A program made the position numbers and the translations under genes. From NCBI RefSeq assembly GCF_035975855.1, contig NZ_CP109055.1, positions 2,914,001 to 2,978,000 of the forward strand: a stretch of DNA of 64,000 nucleotides, given 5' to 3'. Below, in pieces: positions 27,550 through 35,572 of this stretch (position 1 is its first letter; every line of letters begins with the position of its first letter). A model generated the notes under the pieces. The model ran no database searches. It was given only the letters and a program-made list of their open reading frames with translations, and was not told the origin of the DNA. This DNA is from Streptomyces sp. NBC_01304. Lineage in GTDB: Bacteria; Actinomycetota; Actinomycetes; Streptomycetales; Streptomycetaceae.

Positions 27550-30102
27550 TTGACGAGTGCGCTGGTACTACCCCTGGACGACCCGGCCGCAGAGCTCGAC
27601 CTGGTCGGCGGGAAGGGTGCCTCGCTGGCCCGCCTCGCCGTGGCCGGGCTGCCGGTGCCGACCGGTTTCCATGTCACCACCGACGCCTATCGCCTGGTCA
27701 CCGGGGGCGGCCCGGAGCACGAGATCCTCGGGGCGCTCGAAGGGCTCGACATGGAGGACGACGCCGCCGTGGAGCGGGCCTCGGACCGGATCCGAAAGGT
27801 CTTCGCCGGCCTCGACGTGCCCGCCGAGGTCGCGGACGCGATCCGCGCCGCGTACGCGGACATGGCGGAACCGGCCGTGGCGGTACGCTCCTCCGCCACC
27901 GCCGAGGACCTGCCGGGCATGTCCTTCGCCGGACAGCAGGACACCTACCTCAACATCCGTGGTGAGCAGGCCCTGTTGGCCGCGGTCAAGGACTGCTGGG
28001 CCTCGCTCTGGAACGCCCGCGCCCTCGCCTATCGCGCCCGTAACGGCGTGCCCTCCAAGGACGTGGCGCTCGCCGTGGTCGTGCAGGAGCTGGTTCCGGC
28101 CGAGGCGGCCGGGGTGCTGTTCACGGCGAACCCGCTGAGCGGCGCCCGCGACGAGCTGGTCGTCAACGCCGCCTGGGGCCTGGGCGAGACGGTGGTGGGC
28201 GGGCAGGTCACCCCGGACACGTACGTCGTGGAGCGCGCGGGCGGTGGCGTGATCGAGCGGCGCATCGGCGACAAGACCGTGATGACGGTACGTACCGACG
28301 GGGGAACCCGCGACGAGGCCGTGCCCGAGGACCGGCGCGCGGTGGCCGTGCTCGACGACGGGCAGGTGGCGGAGCTCGCGCGGATCGGCGTACGCATCGA
28401 GGAGCTGTACGGCACTCCGATGGATGTCGAATGGGCCGCCCTGGACGGGCAGTTCGCCATTGTCCAGGCGCGGCCGATCACCAATCTGCGGGACGCGGCG
28501 GACGCGTACGAGAAGTGGAACGACAGCCTCGACGGGGACTACCTGTGGACGAGCGGAAACCTTGGTGAGGCCATCCCCGATGTGATGACACCGGTGACGT
28601 GGTCGCTCGTGCAGCGGTTCATGGCGGGGGCGATGGCGTCGTCGTCGCTGCCGGAGCTGCGCGCGTACGGCAACATCGGCGGGCGTTTCTACATGAACCT
28701 GAGCCTGTCCGCGACGATCGCGGAGGCCTTCGGGGCGGGCAGGAAGTTCCGGGAGGCCAGCGAGCCGGCCTTCGGGAAGCTGCCGGCCGGGGTGGAGATC
28801 CCGCTGGTGCCGATCCCGCGCAAGCAGGTCATGAAGGCGCTGCTTCCGACCGTGTTCGGCGGGATGCGGCGGGTCGTGCGAAACGCCAAGCTGATGCCCG
28901 CGTTCCTGGCCGGGTCGCCGGGCCGCAGCGAGGGGTTGCGGCTGCGGATCAAGGCGGCACCGACCGCCGCGGAGCTCGACGTGCTGTGGGCCGCGGACGC
29001 CGAGCCGTACTTCGACACCGCCTGTCACATGCTGGAGGCCGCGCGGCGGGACGCCGGGGCCATGCTCACGGTGCGCAAGAAGCTGACCGAGCTGGTCGGC
29101 GAGGCGGCGGCGGAGACCATGCTGACCGGCCAAGGGGCGGCGGACGGCGGGGAGTTGGTGAGTCTCGGGCCGCTCGTCGGGCTCGGACGGATCGCGCGCG
29201 GGGAGCTGACGCGCGAGGCGTACGTACGTCAGTGGGGGCATCGTGGACCGCACGAGTTCGAGGTGGCGCGGGCGCGGCCCGCGGAGGACCCGGAGTGGAT
29301 CGACCGGCAGCTGGCGGGACTTCGCGAGGCCGACCGGGATCCGGTGGAGCTCCTTGCGCGGCAGGAGGCGGCGAGCGCGGAGGCCTGGGAGCGCTTCGCG
29401 CGGGAGCGGCCCGGGAAGGTGAAGGCGGCGCGGAAGGCCGTCGCGCAGTTCACGGCGGCGGCGCACGGGCGGGAGGCGACGCGGTCCGAGGTGATCCGGG
29501 CATTCTGGGTGGCCCGGGAGTTCGTGCTGCGGGCCGGTGAGCTGACCGGGCACGGGGACGCGGTGTTCTTCCTCTCCCTGGCGGAGCTGCGGGCGGTGCT
29601 CGGCGGGGACGAGGCGCCGCTGGAACGGGTCGCCGCGCGGCGGGCGGCGCATGCGCACTACTCGGGGCTGCCGCCGTATCCGACGCTGATCCGGGGCCGC
29701 TTCGACCCCGACCGGTGGGCGGCCGACCCGGACCGGCGGGCCGATCTGTACGACGCGCACGGGGCTTCGGAGGCCGCGGAGGCGATCACCGGCTTCCCCG
29801 GGGCGCCGGGTGTGGTCGAGGCGGTGGCGCGGGTGGCGCCGACCGTGGAGGACGCGGGCGAGCTGCGGGCCGGGGAGATCCTGGTGACGACGGTGACCAA
29901 CATCGGCTGGACCCCGCTCTTCCCGAGGGCGGCCGCCGTGGTCACCGACGTGGGGGCGCCGCTGTCCCATGCGGCCATCGTGGCAAGGGAGTTGGGCATC
30001 CCGGCGGTGGTGGGGTGCGGCAACGCAACGATGCGGATCGCGAGCGGGGACCGGCTCCGGGTGGACGGGGAGCGGGGGACGGTGGAGGTCCTGGGCGGCT
30101 GA
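27550..30102 (+). CDS. PEP-utilising phosphotransferase, rifampin phosphotransferase-like
   Basis: An 850-residue three-domain enzyme. Residues 1 to about 320 form a PPDK/PEP-synthase-type ATP-grasp domain (LVGGKGASLARL, AVRSSATAEDLPGMSFAGQQDTYLN, DVEWAALDGQFAIVQARPI). About 330-745 is a helical substrate domain beginning NDSLDGDYLWTSGN. The C-terminal swivelling His domain has the catalytic His807 in GAPLSHAAIVARELGIPAVVG. This is the architecture of rifampin phosphotransferase, which transfers the beta-phosphate of ATP to rifamycin, and of related dikinases. Many streptomycete homologues have untested substrates. The start is TTG behind AAGAGAGAG. The gene is convergent with the ABC operon across a strong hairpin. 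Confidence 0.75.
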   Translation: MTSALVLPLDDPAAELDLVGGKGASLARLAVAGLPVPTGFHVTTDAYRLVTGGGPEHEILGALEGLDMEDDAAVERASDRIRKVFAGLDVPAEVADAIRAAYADMAEPAVAVRSSATAEDLPGMSFAGQQDTYLNIRGEQALLAAVKDCWASLWNARALAYRARNGVPSKDVALAVVVQELVPAEAAGVLFTANPLSGARDELVVNAAWGLGETVVGGQVTPDTYVVERAGGGVIERRIGDKTVMTVRTDGGTRDEAVPEDRRAVAVLDDGQVAELARIGVRIEELYGTPMDVEWAALDGQFAIVQARPITNLRDAADAYEKWNDSLDGDYLWTSGNLGEAIPDVMTPVTWSLVQRFMAGAMASSSLPELRAYGNIGGRFYMNLSLSATIAEAFGAGRKFREASEPAFGKLPAGVEIPLVPIPRKQVMKALLPTVFGGMRRVVRNAKLMPAFLAGSPGRSEGLRLRIKAAPTAAELDVLWAADAEPYFDTACHMLEAARRDAGAMLTVRKKLTELVGEAAAETMLTGQGAADGGELVSLGPLVGLGRIARGELTREAYVRQWGHRGPHEFEVARARPAEDPEWIDRQLAGLREADRDPVELLARQEAASAEAWERFARERPGKVKAARKAVAQFTAAAHGREATRSEVIRAFWVAREFVLRAGELTGHGDAVFFLSLAELRAVLGGDEAPLERVAARRAAHAHYSGLPPYPTLIRGRFDPDRWAADPDRRADLYDAHGASEAAEAITGFPGAPGVVEAVARVAPTVEDAGELRAGEILVTTVTNIGWTPLFPRAAAVVTDVGAPLSHAAIVARELGIPAVVGCGNATMRIASGDRLRVDGERGTVEVLGG

Positions 30103-30123
30103 GCACGTCCTTGCGGCAGTGCA

Positions 30124-30156
30124 GGTGGGTCCCCCCTTCGAGCAGGGGGACCCGCC
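30124..30156. terminator. Bidirectional terminator between the phosphotransferase and ABC genes
   Basis: GGTGGGTCCCCC (30124-30135) pairs with GGGGGACCCGCC (30145-30156), twelve pairs including one wobble, around a nine-base loop. It fills the 61-base gap between convergent genes. Confidence 0.7.
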
Positions 30157-30163
30157 ACAGGCC

Positions 30164-31021
30164 TCAGGCGTCCCGCGCCCTCAGCAGCCACCCGCCGAGG
30201 ACCAGCGCGGCCGCCGCGTACCCGGCCAGCACGCCAAGTCCCGCCCACGGCCCGATCGCCAGGTTCTCCAACCCCTTCGTGGCCTGGACCGCGAGCCCCG
30301 CCGAAGCCGGCGAGAAACGTTCGATCCGCTCGCGCCACGTCTCGTCCTCGATCAGTCCGACGAGCAGCGGGAACGCGTACAGCAGTCCGAGGACGGAGGT
30401 CACCACCGCCGCCGTGTCCCGCACCGCCGCCCCCACCCCCAGCGCGAGCAGCGCGACAAGCCCGAAGTACAGGACGGTTCCCACGGCGGCCCGCAGCGTC
30501 GGCCCGTCGGCGAGGCTGAGCGGCGGATAGCCGTTCTCGGCCGTGAACCCGCCGCCGGGCAGCAACAGCCGCCCCACGCCCAGCGATCCGAGCACCCCGA
30601 GCGCCCCGGCGGCGAGACTCAGGCCGGCCACCACGACGGCCTTCGCGGCGAGCAGCCGCAGCCGGACGGGCAGCGCGGTCAGTGACGCACGGATGGTGCC
30701 GGTGCCGTACTCCGCGCTGATGGCCAGCGCCCCGAACACCACGACCGCCGCCTGCCCGAGCCACACCCCGGTCAGGCTCTGCTTCACGATGTCCTCGTGG
30801 CAGCCCCGGGGCGTCGGGCAGTCGTGGGCGGAGAGCGCGGCGGTGGTGGCCGCGCCCACCGCGATCGTGAGCACCACCGCGCCGACCAGGAGCCACCAAG
30901 TGCTGGGCAGCGTACGGACCTTGGTCCACTCGGCGTGCACGGCCGCGCGCATCCGCCCCTCCCCCGCCACCCGGCTTCCCGTCGTACGCCGCATCCGCGC
31001 GGCCCCGGTCTGCGCGCTCAC
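30164..31021 (-). CDS. ABC-2 type transporter permease (second permease)
   Basis: A 285-residue membrane protein with about six hydrophobic segments. The beginning (MRAAVHAEWTKVRTLPSTWWLL) is the usual start of streptomycete ABC-2 permeases, and ALAISAEYGTGTIRASLTALPVRLRLLAAKA is the conserved cytoplasmic loop after helix 2. The GTG start overlaps the stop of the preceding permease (31018-31021, GTGA), so translation is coupled. With the upstream ATPase and first permease it forms a three-gene ABC exporter. The substrate is unknown, and drug, peptide or lipid export are all possible. Confidence 0.85.
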   Translation of the reverse strand: MSAQTGAARMRRTTGSRVAGEGRMRAAVHAEWTKVRTLPSTWWLLVGAVVLTIAVGAATTAALSAHDCPTPRGCHEDIVKQSLTGVWLGQAAVVVFGALAISAEYGTGTIRASLTALPVRLRLLAAKAVVVAGLSLAAGALGVLGSLGVGRLLLPGGGFTAENGYPPLSLADGPTLRAAVGTVLYFGLVALLALGVGAAVRDTAAVVTSVLGLLYAFPLLVGLIEDETWRERIERFSPASAGLAVQATKGLENLAIGPWAGLGVLAGYAAAALVLGGWLLRARDA

Positions 31022-32565
31022 GCGTCCCGCCTCCGCAGCCGCCACATCGCCAGGCCGAGGACCCCGACGGCGTACGCGAAGAGCGTCGCGAGCCCCGTCC
31101 AAGGACCCTGCGGATAGCAGCCGGTCTCCGGCAGACACGCGCTCGCCACCTGGTCGTAGCGGGGAATGGTCTGCTGGATCGCGAATCCGGCCACCGGAGT
31201 GACCTGCTCCAGCAACTGCGCCAGGCCGAGCGGCAGCCCGCTGACCAGGATCAGCGGCAGCACGAACAGGACCACGACCGTGGCGATCGCCGCGGCGGTG
31301 TGGCGCATCAGCGCCCCGAGGCCGAGGCCGAGGACCGCGATCAGGGCGAGCACCGCAGCGGTGCCGATCACGGCGCGCAGGGCCGGCCCGTCGGTGAGCG
31401 AGAACTCGTGGAAGTAAGGGTGCTTGTGGCCGTTGTCCCGCAGGATCGGCTGGCTGATCAGGAAGGAGGCGACGGAGGCGACGAGCCCGGCGAGGAACAC
31501 CACCGCACCGATCACCACGGCCTTGGCGGCGAGGACCCGGGGCCTGCGCGGGCTGGCCATGAGGGTGGTGCGGATCATGCCGCGCCGGTACTCGGTGGTG
31601 ATGAACAGCACGCCGAGCGCCGCGACGAGCACGAGCCCCAGCTGGCTGCCGCTCAGCCCGGAGTTGACCGGGTCCATGTCCTGCGCGCCCGGCGCGATGT
31701 CGCCGGAGCCGGTGAGGGTGAAGGTGGAGCCGCTGCGCTCCAACGTGCCCTTGCCGTCGCGGATTTCCCCCACGTCCGTGCTCTGCCAGGAGCCGGCCGA
31801 TCCGCCGGCTCCGGTGCCTGGGCCGCTCAGCGACACCTGGTCGAACTTCGCCGTGGACCGCGAAGGCCGTTCGCCCATCGCGGACATCCCGAACTCGCGC
31901 TTCAGCTCGAAGATGCCGGGCGAGGCCACGAAGAGCCCGGCCCGCACGGTCTTCGGCGCCCCGTCGAGCCGTGCCGCGGCGACCTTGTCCCACTGTTTGC
32001 CGTCGGCCGACTCGTATCCGATGACGGTGGCGCCGTCCCGGGTCAGCCGCAGCCAGCGCGGCTCGCCCGGCGGGGTCGCGCTGCCCGCCTCGTCGCCGGT
32101 GAACCCGGTCTGCAGCCGCACCCCGTGCTTCTCCGTGACCATCAGCGCCACATAGGGGGCGCCCTGCTCGGTGCTCTCCTTGAGGATGATCCCGGCCTTG
32201 GCCCACTCCGGGGCCTGCTTCGGGCGCTCGCCGGTGAGCCCGGAGACGCGGGTGGTGATGCTGCCGTCGCCCGCGAGGCCCTGGTGCACGAAGTAGAACG
32301 CGTCGCGTACCTGGAGTCCCTGGGCGTCGGTGGCCGGGAGCTTGTCCCCGTCGGCGGGATCCCGGTCGAACGACGAACTGGACGCGGTGAAGTAGGAGAT
32401 GAAGACGGTCACGAGCACCGCGGCGAGCAGGGCCAGTCCCCAGCGGCGTACGGTACGGAACTTCGTCCACTCGGCGCGCAGCAGCTGCGCGAAGCCGTCG
32501 CGGGCTGCGGGCTCCACACTGGAGCGGTAGGGCGTCACCGGGGTGACGGGCGTCTGCGTGCTCAT
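31018..32565 (-). CDS. ABC-2 permease with large extracellular concanavalin-A-like insert
   Basis: A 515-residue permease. After a first transmembrane helix (about 40-62) comes a roughly 240-residue extracellular insertion that contains a beta-sandwich resembling DUF1349/concanavalin-A-like domains (EWAKAGIILKESTEQGAPYVALMV, then RWLRLTRDGATVIGYESADGKQWDKVAAARL, then RAGLFVASPGIFELKREF). About five more helices follow from residue 290 with the ABC-2 loop FITTEYRRGMIRTTLMASPRRPRVLAAK. The insert might bind a carbohydrate or envelope ligand, which is unusual for this permease class. The ATG overlaps the ATPase stop (ATGA), and its own stop overlaps the next gene. Confidence 0.8.
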   Translation of the reverse strand: MSTQTPVTPVTPYRSSVEPAARDGFAQLLRAEWTKFRTVRRWGLALLAAVLVTVFISYFTASSSSFDRDPADGDKLPATDAQGLQVRDAFYFVHQGLAGDGSITTRVSGLTGERPKQAPEWAKAGIILKESTEQGAPYVALMVTEKHGVRLQTGFTGDEAGSATPPGEPRWLRLTRDGATVIGYESADGKQWDKVAAARLDGAPKTVRAGLFVASPGIFELKREFGMSAMGERPSRSTAKFDQVSLSGPGTGAGGSAGSWQSTDVGEIRDGKGTLERSGSTFTLTGSGDIAPGAQDMDPVNSGLSGSQLGLVLVAALGVLFITTEYRRGMIRTTLMASPRRPRVLAAKAVVIGAVVFLAGLVASVASFLISQPILRDNGHKHPYFHEFSLTDGPALRAVIGTAAVLALIAVLGLGLGALMRHTAAAIATVVVLFVLPLILVSGLPLGLAQLLEQVTPVAGFAIQQTIPRYDQVASACLPETGCYPQGPWTGLATLFAYAVGVLGLAMWRLRRRDA

Positions 32566-33569
32566 CGCGCGTCCCCCGATTCTTCCGAAGCCGAAGCCGA
32601 AGCCTCGCCCGCAGCCGGAGCCCCCGCCCCGGGTGCGGCCGCGAACTCCACGGCGTCCCCGGTGAGTTCCATGTACGCCTCCTCCAGCGAGGCCCGATGC
32701 GCCGCCACCCCCGAGAAGGGCACGGCGGCCGCCGCGAGCAGCTGGACCACGTGCTCCGCGTCGAGCCCCGTCACGGTGAGGCTCTCCCGTCCGTTGGCCG
32801 CGACGGTCGCGCCCGCCCCCGCGAGGACGGTCATGGCCTGCTCCCGTGCGCCGGTGTGCAGCGCGACCCGGCCCCCCGAGGCCGCCGCCAGCAACTCGCG
32901 CACGCTCGTATCGGCGATGACCCGGCCCCGTCCGATCACCACCAAGTGGTCGGCGCTGTCCTCGAGTTCGCTCATGAGATGGCTGGACACGAGCACCGCC
33001 CGCCCCTCGGCGGCCAGCGACCGCAGGAAGCCGCGGATCCAGCGGATGCCCTCCGGGTCGAGCCCGTTCACCGGCTCGTCGAGGAGCAGCACCGGCGGGT
33101 CGCCGAGGAGCGCCGCCGCGATGCCGAGCCGCTGCTGCATGCCGAGCGAGTAGCCGCCCGCCCGGCGCCCGGCCGCCGAGGTCAGCCCGACCTGTTCGAG
33201 CACCTCGTCGACGCGGCGTACCGGAATCCGGTGCGAGTGGGCCAGCCACAGCAGATGGTCGCGGCCGCGCCTGCTGGGGTGCACGGCGCCCGCGTCGAGG
33301 AGCGCGCCGACGCGGTTCAGGGGCGTACGCAGGGCGTGGTAGGGCTTGCCGCCGATGAGGGCGGTGCCTTCGTCGGGTGCGTCCAGGCCGACGATGGCCC
33401 GCATGGTGGTGGACTTCCCCGCGCCGTTGGGCCCGACGAAGCCGGTGACCTGGCCCGGCTCCACGGTGAAGGTGAGGCCGTCGACCGCGGTCACCGACCC
33501 GAACCGTTTGCGCAGTCCGCGGACCTCGATGGTCGCCTCGCGGGCCGTCGTGTTCTTCATGCCATCCAT
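32562..33569 (-). CDS. ABC transporter ATP-binding protein
   Basis: A 335-residue ATPase with Walker A GPNGAGKST, the signature loop YSLGMQQRLGIAAALLG, Walker B VLLLDEPVNGLDPEG and the switch His in VSSHLMSELED. A C-terminal accessory domain (about 215-310) ends in an Ala/Gly/Ser/Glu-rich tail. It powers the two permeases that follow, each joined by overlapping start and stop codons. The start could be the ATG at 33569 or the in-frame ATG at 33560, and neither has a good Shine-Dalgarno. The gene is divergent from a two-component system, which suggests that the pair senses and regulates the exported compound. Confidence 0.9.
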   Translation of the reverse strand: MDGMKNTTAREATIEVRGLRKRFGSVTAVDGLTFTVEPGQVTGFVGPNGAGKSTTMRAIVGLDAPDEGTALIGGKPYHALRTPLNRVGALLDAGAVHPSRRGRDHLLWLAHSHRIPVRRVDEVLEQVGLTSAAGRRAGGYSLGMQQRLGIAAALLGDPPVLLLDEPVNGLDPEGIRWIRGFLRSLAAEGRAVLVSSHLMSELEDSADHLVVIGRGRVIADTSVRELLAAASGGRVALHTGAREQAMTVLAGAGATVAANGRESLTVTGLDAEHVVQLLAAAAVPFSGVAAHRASLEEAYMELTGDAVEFAAAPGAGAPAAGEASASASEESGDAR

Positions 33570-33629
33570 GTTCAGGGAGGCTAGGGACGGCCGGTGCGCG
33601 GGGCGTCCCGCCCGGGAGCCGTCTTCATA

Positions 33630-33645
33630 TCCCTCACGTGAGGGA
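33630..33645. promoter_or_regulatory. 16-bp perfect palindrome between the ABC operon and the two-component system
   Basis: TCCCTCACGTGAGGGA reads the same on both strands and lies in the divergent promoter region, 35 bases before the kinase GTG. A NarL/FixJ-type response regulator, encoded two genes away, binds as a dimer to such dyads, so this is its most likely operator. Confidence 0.65.
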
Positions 33646-33679
33646 CCCGCAGCGGCGCCCGGACGGTGACAATGGGCCC

Positions 33680-34870
33680 GTGAGAGCAACGGCCGCCGCG
33701 CGGGCACGGAAGTTTCTGCAGCTCCCGGAGGGTCCGGTGGCCGCAGCCGCGCTGCTCGCGCTCGCCGCGGCGGGCGAGTTGCTGCTCCGTGATCCGGCCG
33801 CCGCCACGCTGTCGGTCGCGCTCCTCCTGGTACTGGGCACCACGGTCCCGGTCGCGGCCCTGCGCGGCCACCCGCTGCCGGCGGCGGTCACGGTCACGAC
33901 CGCGAGCATGCTGTCCCTCACTCCTTTCCACGTCTTCACGCTCGCGGGGCTGCTCGCCCTGACCGTCTCCCTCTACTTCCTCGCCCGGCGCGGGGCGCCC
34001 CGGCTCGCGGCGGCGCTGCTCGCGCTGCCGTTCGTGGGGTACGCGGTCGCCGCGCCCTCCGACGCGAGTGCCATGGCCCGCCTCGGCACGGTCCTCGTCG
34101 CCGCTGCGGCGGGCGCGGCGGCCGGGGCGGGGCTCGCCCGCCGGGCCCGCGACGAGGCCCTGGCGCACAGCGCCACGGAGCGGGCCATCGCCGACACGCT
34201 GATGGAGAACGCCGCGCGTGGCGAACGGGCCCGGATCGCGCGGGAGTTGCACGACGTGGTCGCCCATCACATCTCGATGATCGCGGTGCAGGCGGAGACG
34301 GCCCGGCTGGCCACCCAGGGCCTGCCCCCGGACGGCGCCAAGCGCCTGCTGGCCATCGGCGACACCGCGCGCGCCGCCCTGACCGAGATGCGCCGACTGC
34401 TCGGCGTGCTCCGCGAGGACGCCGACACGGAAGCGCAGCAGCGCCGCCCCCAGCCTGGCCTGGCCGAGCTCAACGAACTGGTCGACGCGACCCGGGACGC
34501 CTCGACAGGTGCGGCCAGGCTCATCGTGAGCGGACCGGTGCGCGCGCTCGACCCTGGCGTGGAGCTCACGGCGTACCGCATCGTGCAGGAGGCGCTGAGC
34601 AACGTACGCCGGCACGCACCCGGAGCCGCGGTCGATGTGCAGCTGCGCTACACGGACGACGACCTGCGGGTCCGCGTGCGCGACAACGGCCCCAGCCCGC
34701 CCGGCCCCACGGCCGACGGCAGCCACGGCCTGCTCGGCATGCGCGAGCGCGCCACGACCGTCGGCGGGACGCTGCGCACGGGCCCCGCGCGCGGCGGCGG
34801 CTTCCTGGTCGAGGCGGTCCTGCCGACACCGTCCGACCCGAACACCCCTGCCGAGGAGCCCACTTCATGA
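33680..34870 (+). CDS. Sensor histidine kinase, NarL-system type
   Basis: A 396-residue kinase. Four to five hydrophobic segments (about 15-145) form a membrane sensor without a large extracellular domain. A HisKA_3 dimerisation domain follows with the phosphoacceptor His191 in RIARELHDVVAHHISMIAVQAE, then a HATPase_c domain (N box ALSNVRRHA, G box DNGPSPPG and HGLLGMRERA). It should phosphorylate the response regulator encoded next, whose ATG overlaps its stop. The GTG at 33680 is chosen because a further upstream GTG lies inside the palindromic operator. Intramembrane-sensing kinases next to ABC exporters often respond to antibiotics or envelope stress, which is inference here. Confidence 0.9.
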   Translation: MRATAAARARKFLQLPEGPVAAAALLALAAAGELLLRDPAAATLSVALLLVLGTTVPVAALRGHPLPAAVTVTTASMLSLTPFHVFTLAGLLALTVSLYFLARRGAPRLAAALLALPFVGYAVAAPSDASAMARLGTVLVAAAAGAAAGAGLARRARDEALAHSATERAIADTLMENAARGERARIARELHDVVAHHISMIAVQAETARLATQGLPPDGAKRLLAIGDTARAALTEMRRLLGVLREDADTEAQQRRPQPGLAELNELVDATRDASTGAARLIVSGPVRALDPGVELTAYRIVQEALSNVRRHAPGAAVDVQLRYTDDDLRVRVRDNGPSPPGPTADGSHGLLGMRERATTVGGTLRTGPARGGGFLVEAVLPTPSDPNTPAEEPTS

Positions 34871-35562
34871 GTCTCAGCGGTACGCAGCCGACCTCGCCCC
34901 TGCGCCTCGTCGTCGCCGACGACCACGTGGTGGTCCGGGCGGGCTTCGCCGAAGTCCTGGGCACGCAAGCCGACTTCGAGGTCGTCGGCACCGCGGGCGA
35001 CGGCGCCGAGGCGCTGCGGCTGTGCCGCGAACTGCAGCCGGACCTCGTGCTCATGGACGTACGCATGCCGGTCATGGACGGCATCGAGGCGACCTCGCAA
35101 CTCACTGCGGAGAGCAGCACGCGCGTGCTCATCCTCACCACCTTCGACCTCGACGAGCACGTCTATGACGCGCTGGCGGCGGGCGCGGGCGGCTTCCTGC
35201 TGAAGGACGTCACGGCGGAGCGGCTGTTCGACGCGGTACGGGTGGTCGCGGCCGGCGAGGCGCTGCTCGCCCCGACCGTGACGAGGCGCCTCATCGCGGA
35301 GTTCGCCCGTCAGCGGCCCACCCCTTCGGCCCGCCCCTCCACCCGGCTGGCGGCGCTGACGCCGCGCGAGACGCAGGTCCTGCGGCTGATCGCGGAGGGG
35401 CTGTCCAACCCGGAGATCGCCGGGCGGCTGCACGTCAGCGAGGAGACGGTGAAGACCCATGTCAGTCGGGTCCTCACCAAGCTGGGCCTGCGCGACCGCA
35501 CACAGGCCGTGGTGGCGGCGTACGAGTCGGGACTCGTCGTGCCGCGCAGCCCGGGGCCTTAG
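34867..35562 (+). CDS. NarL/LuxR-type response regulator
   Basis: A 231-residue regulator with a receiver domain (acidic pair Asp18/Asp19, phosphorylation site Asp64 in LVLMDVRMP, Thr in LTTFD, Lys in LLKDV) and a C-terminal LuxR helix-turn-helix (LTPRETQVLRLIAEGLSNPEIAGRLHVSEETVKTHVSRVLTKLGLRDR). It is translationally coupled to the kinase by an ATGA overlap. It probably controls the divergent ABC transporter and itself through the palindrome at 33,630. It ends ten bases from the stop of the convergent P450 gene. Confidence 0.93.
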   Translation: MSLSGTQPTSPLRLVVADDHVVVRAGFAEVLGTQADFEVVGTAGDGAEALRLCRELQPDLVLMDVRMPVMDGIEATSQLTAESSTRVLILTTFDLDEHVYDALAAGAGGFLLKDVTAERLFDAVRVVAAGEALLAPTVTRRLIAEFARQRPTPSARPSTRLAALTPRETQVLRLIAEGLSNPEIAGRLHVSEETVKTHVSRVLTKLGLRDRTQAVVAAYESGLVVPRSPGP

Positions 35563-35572
35563 AAGTCCGCGC

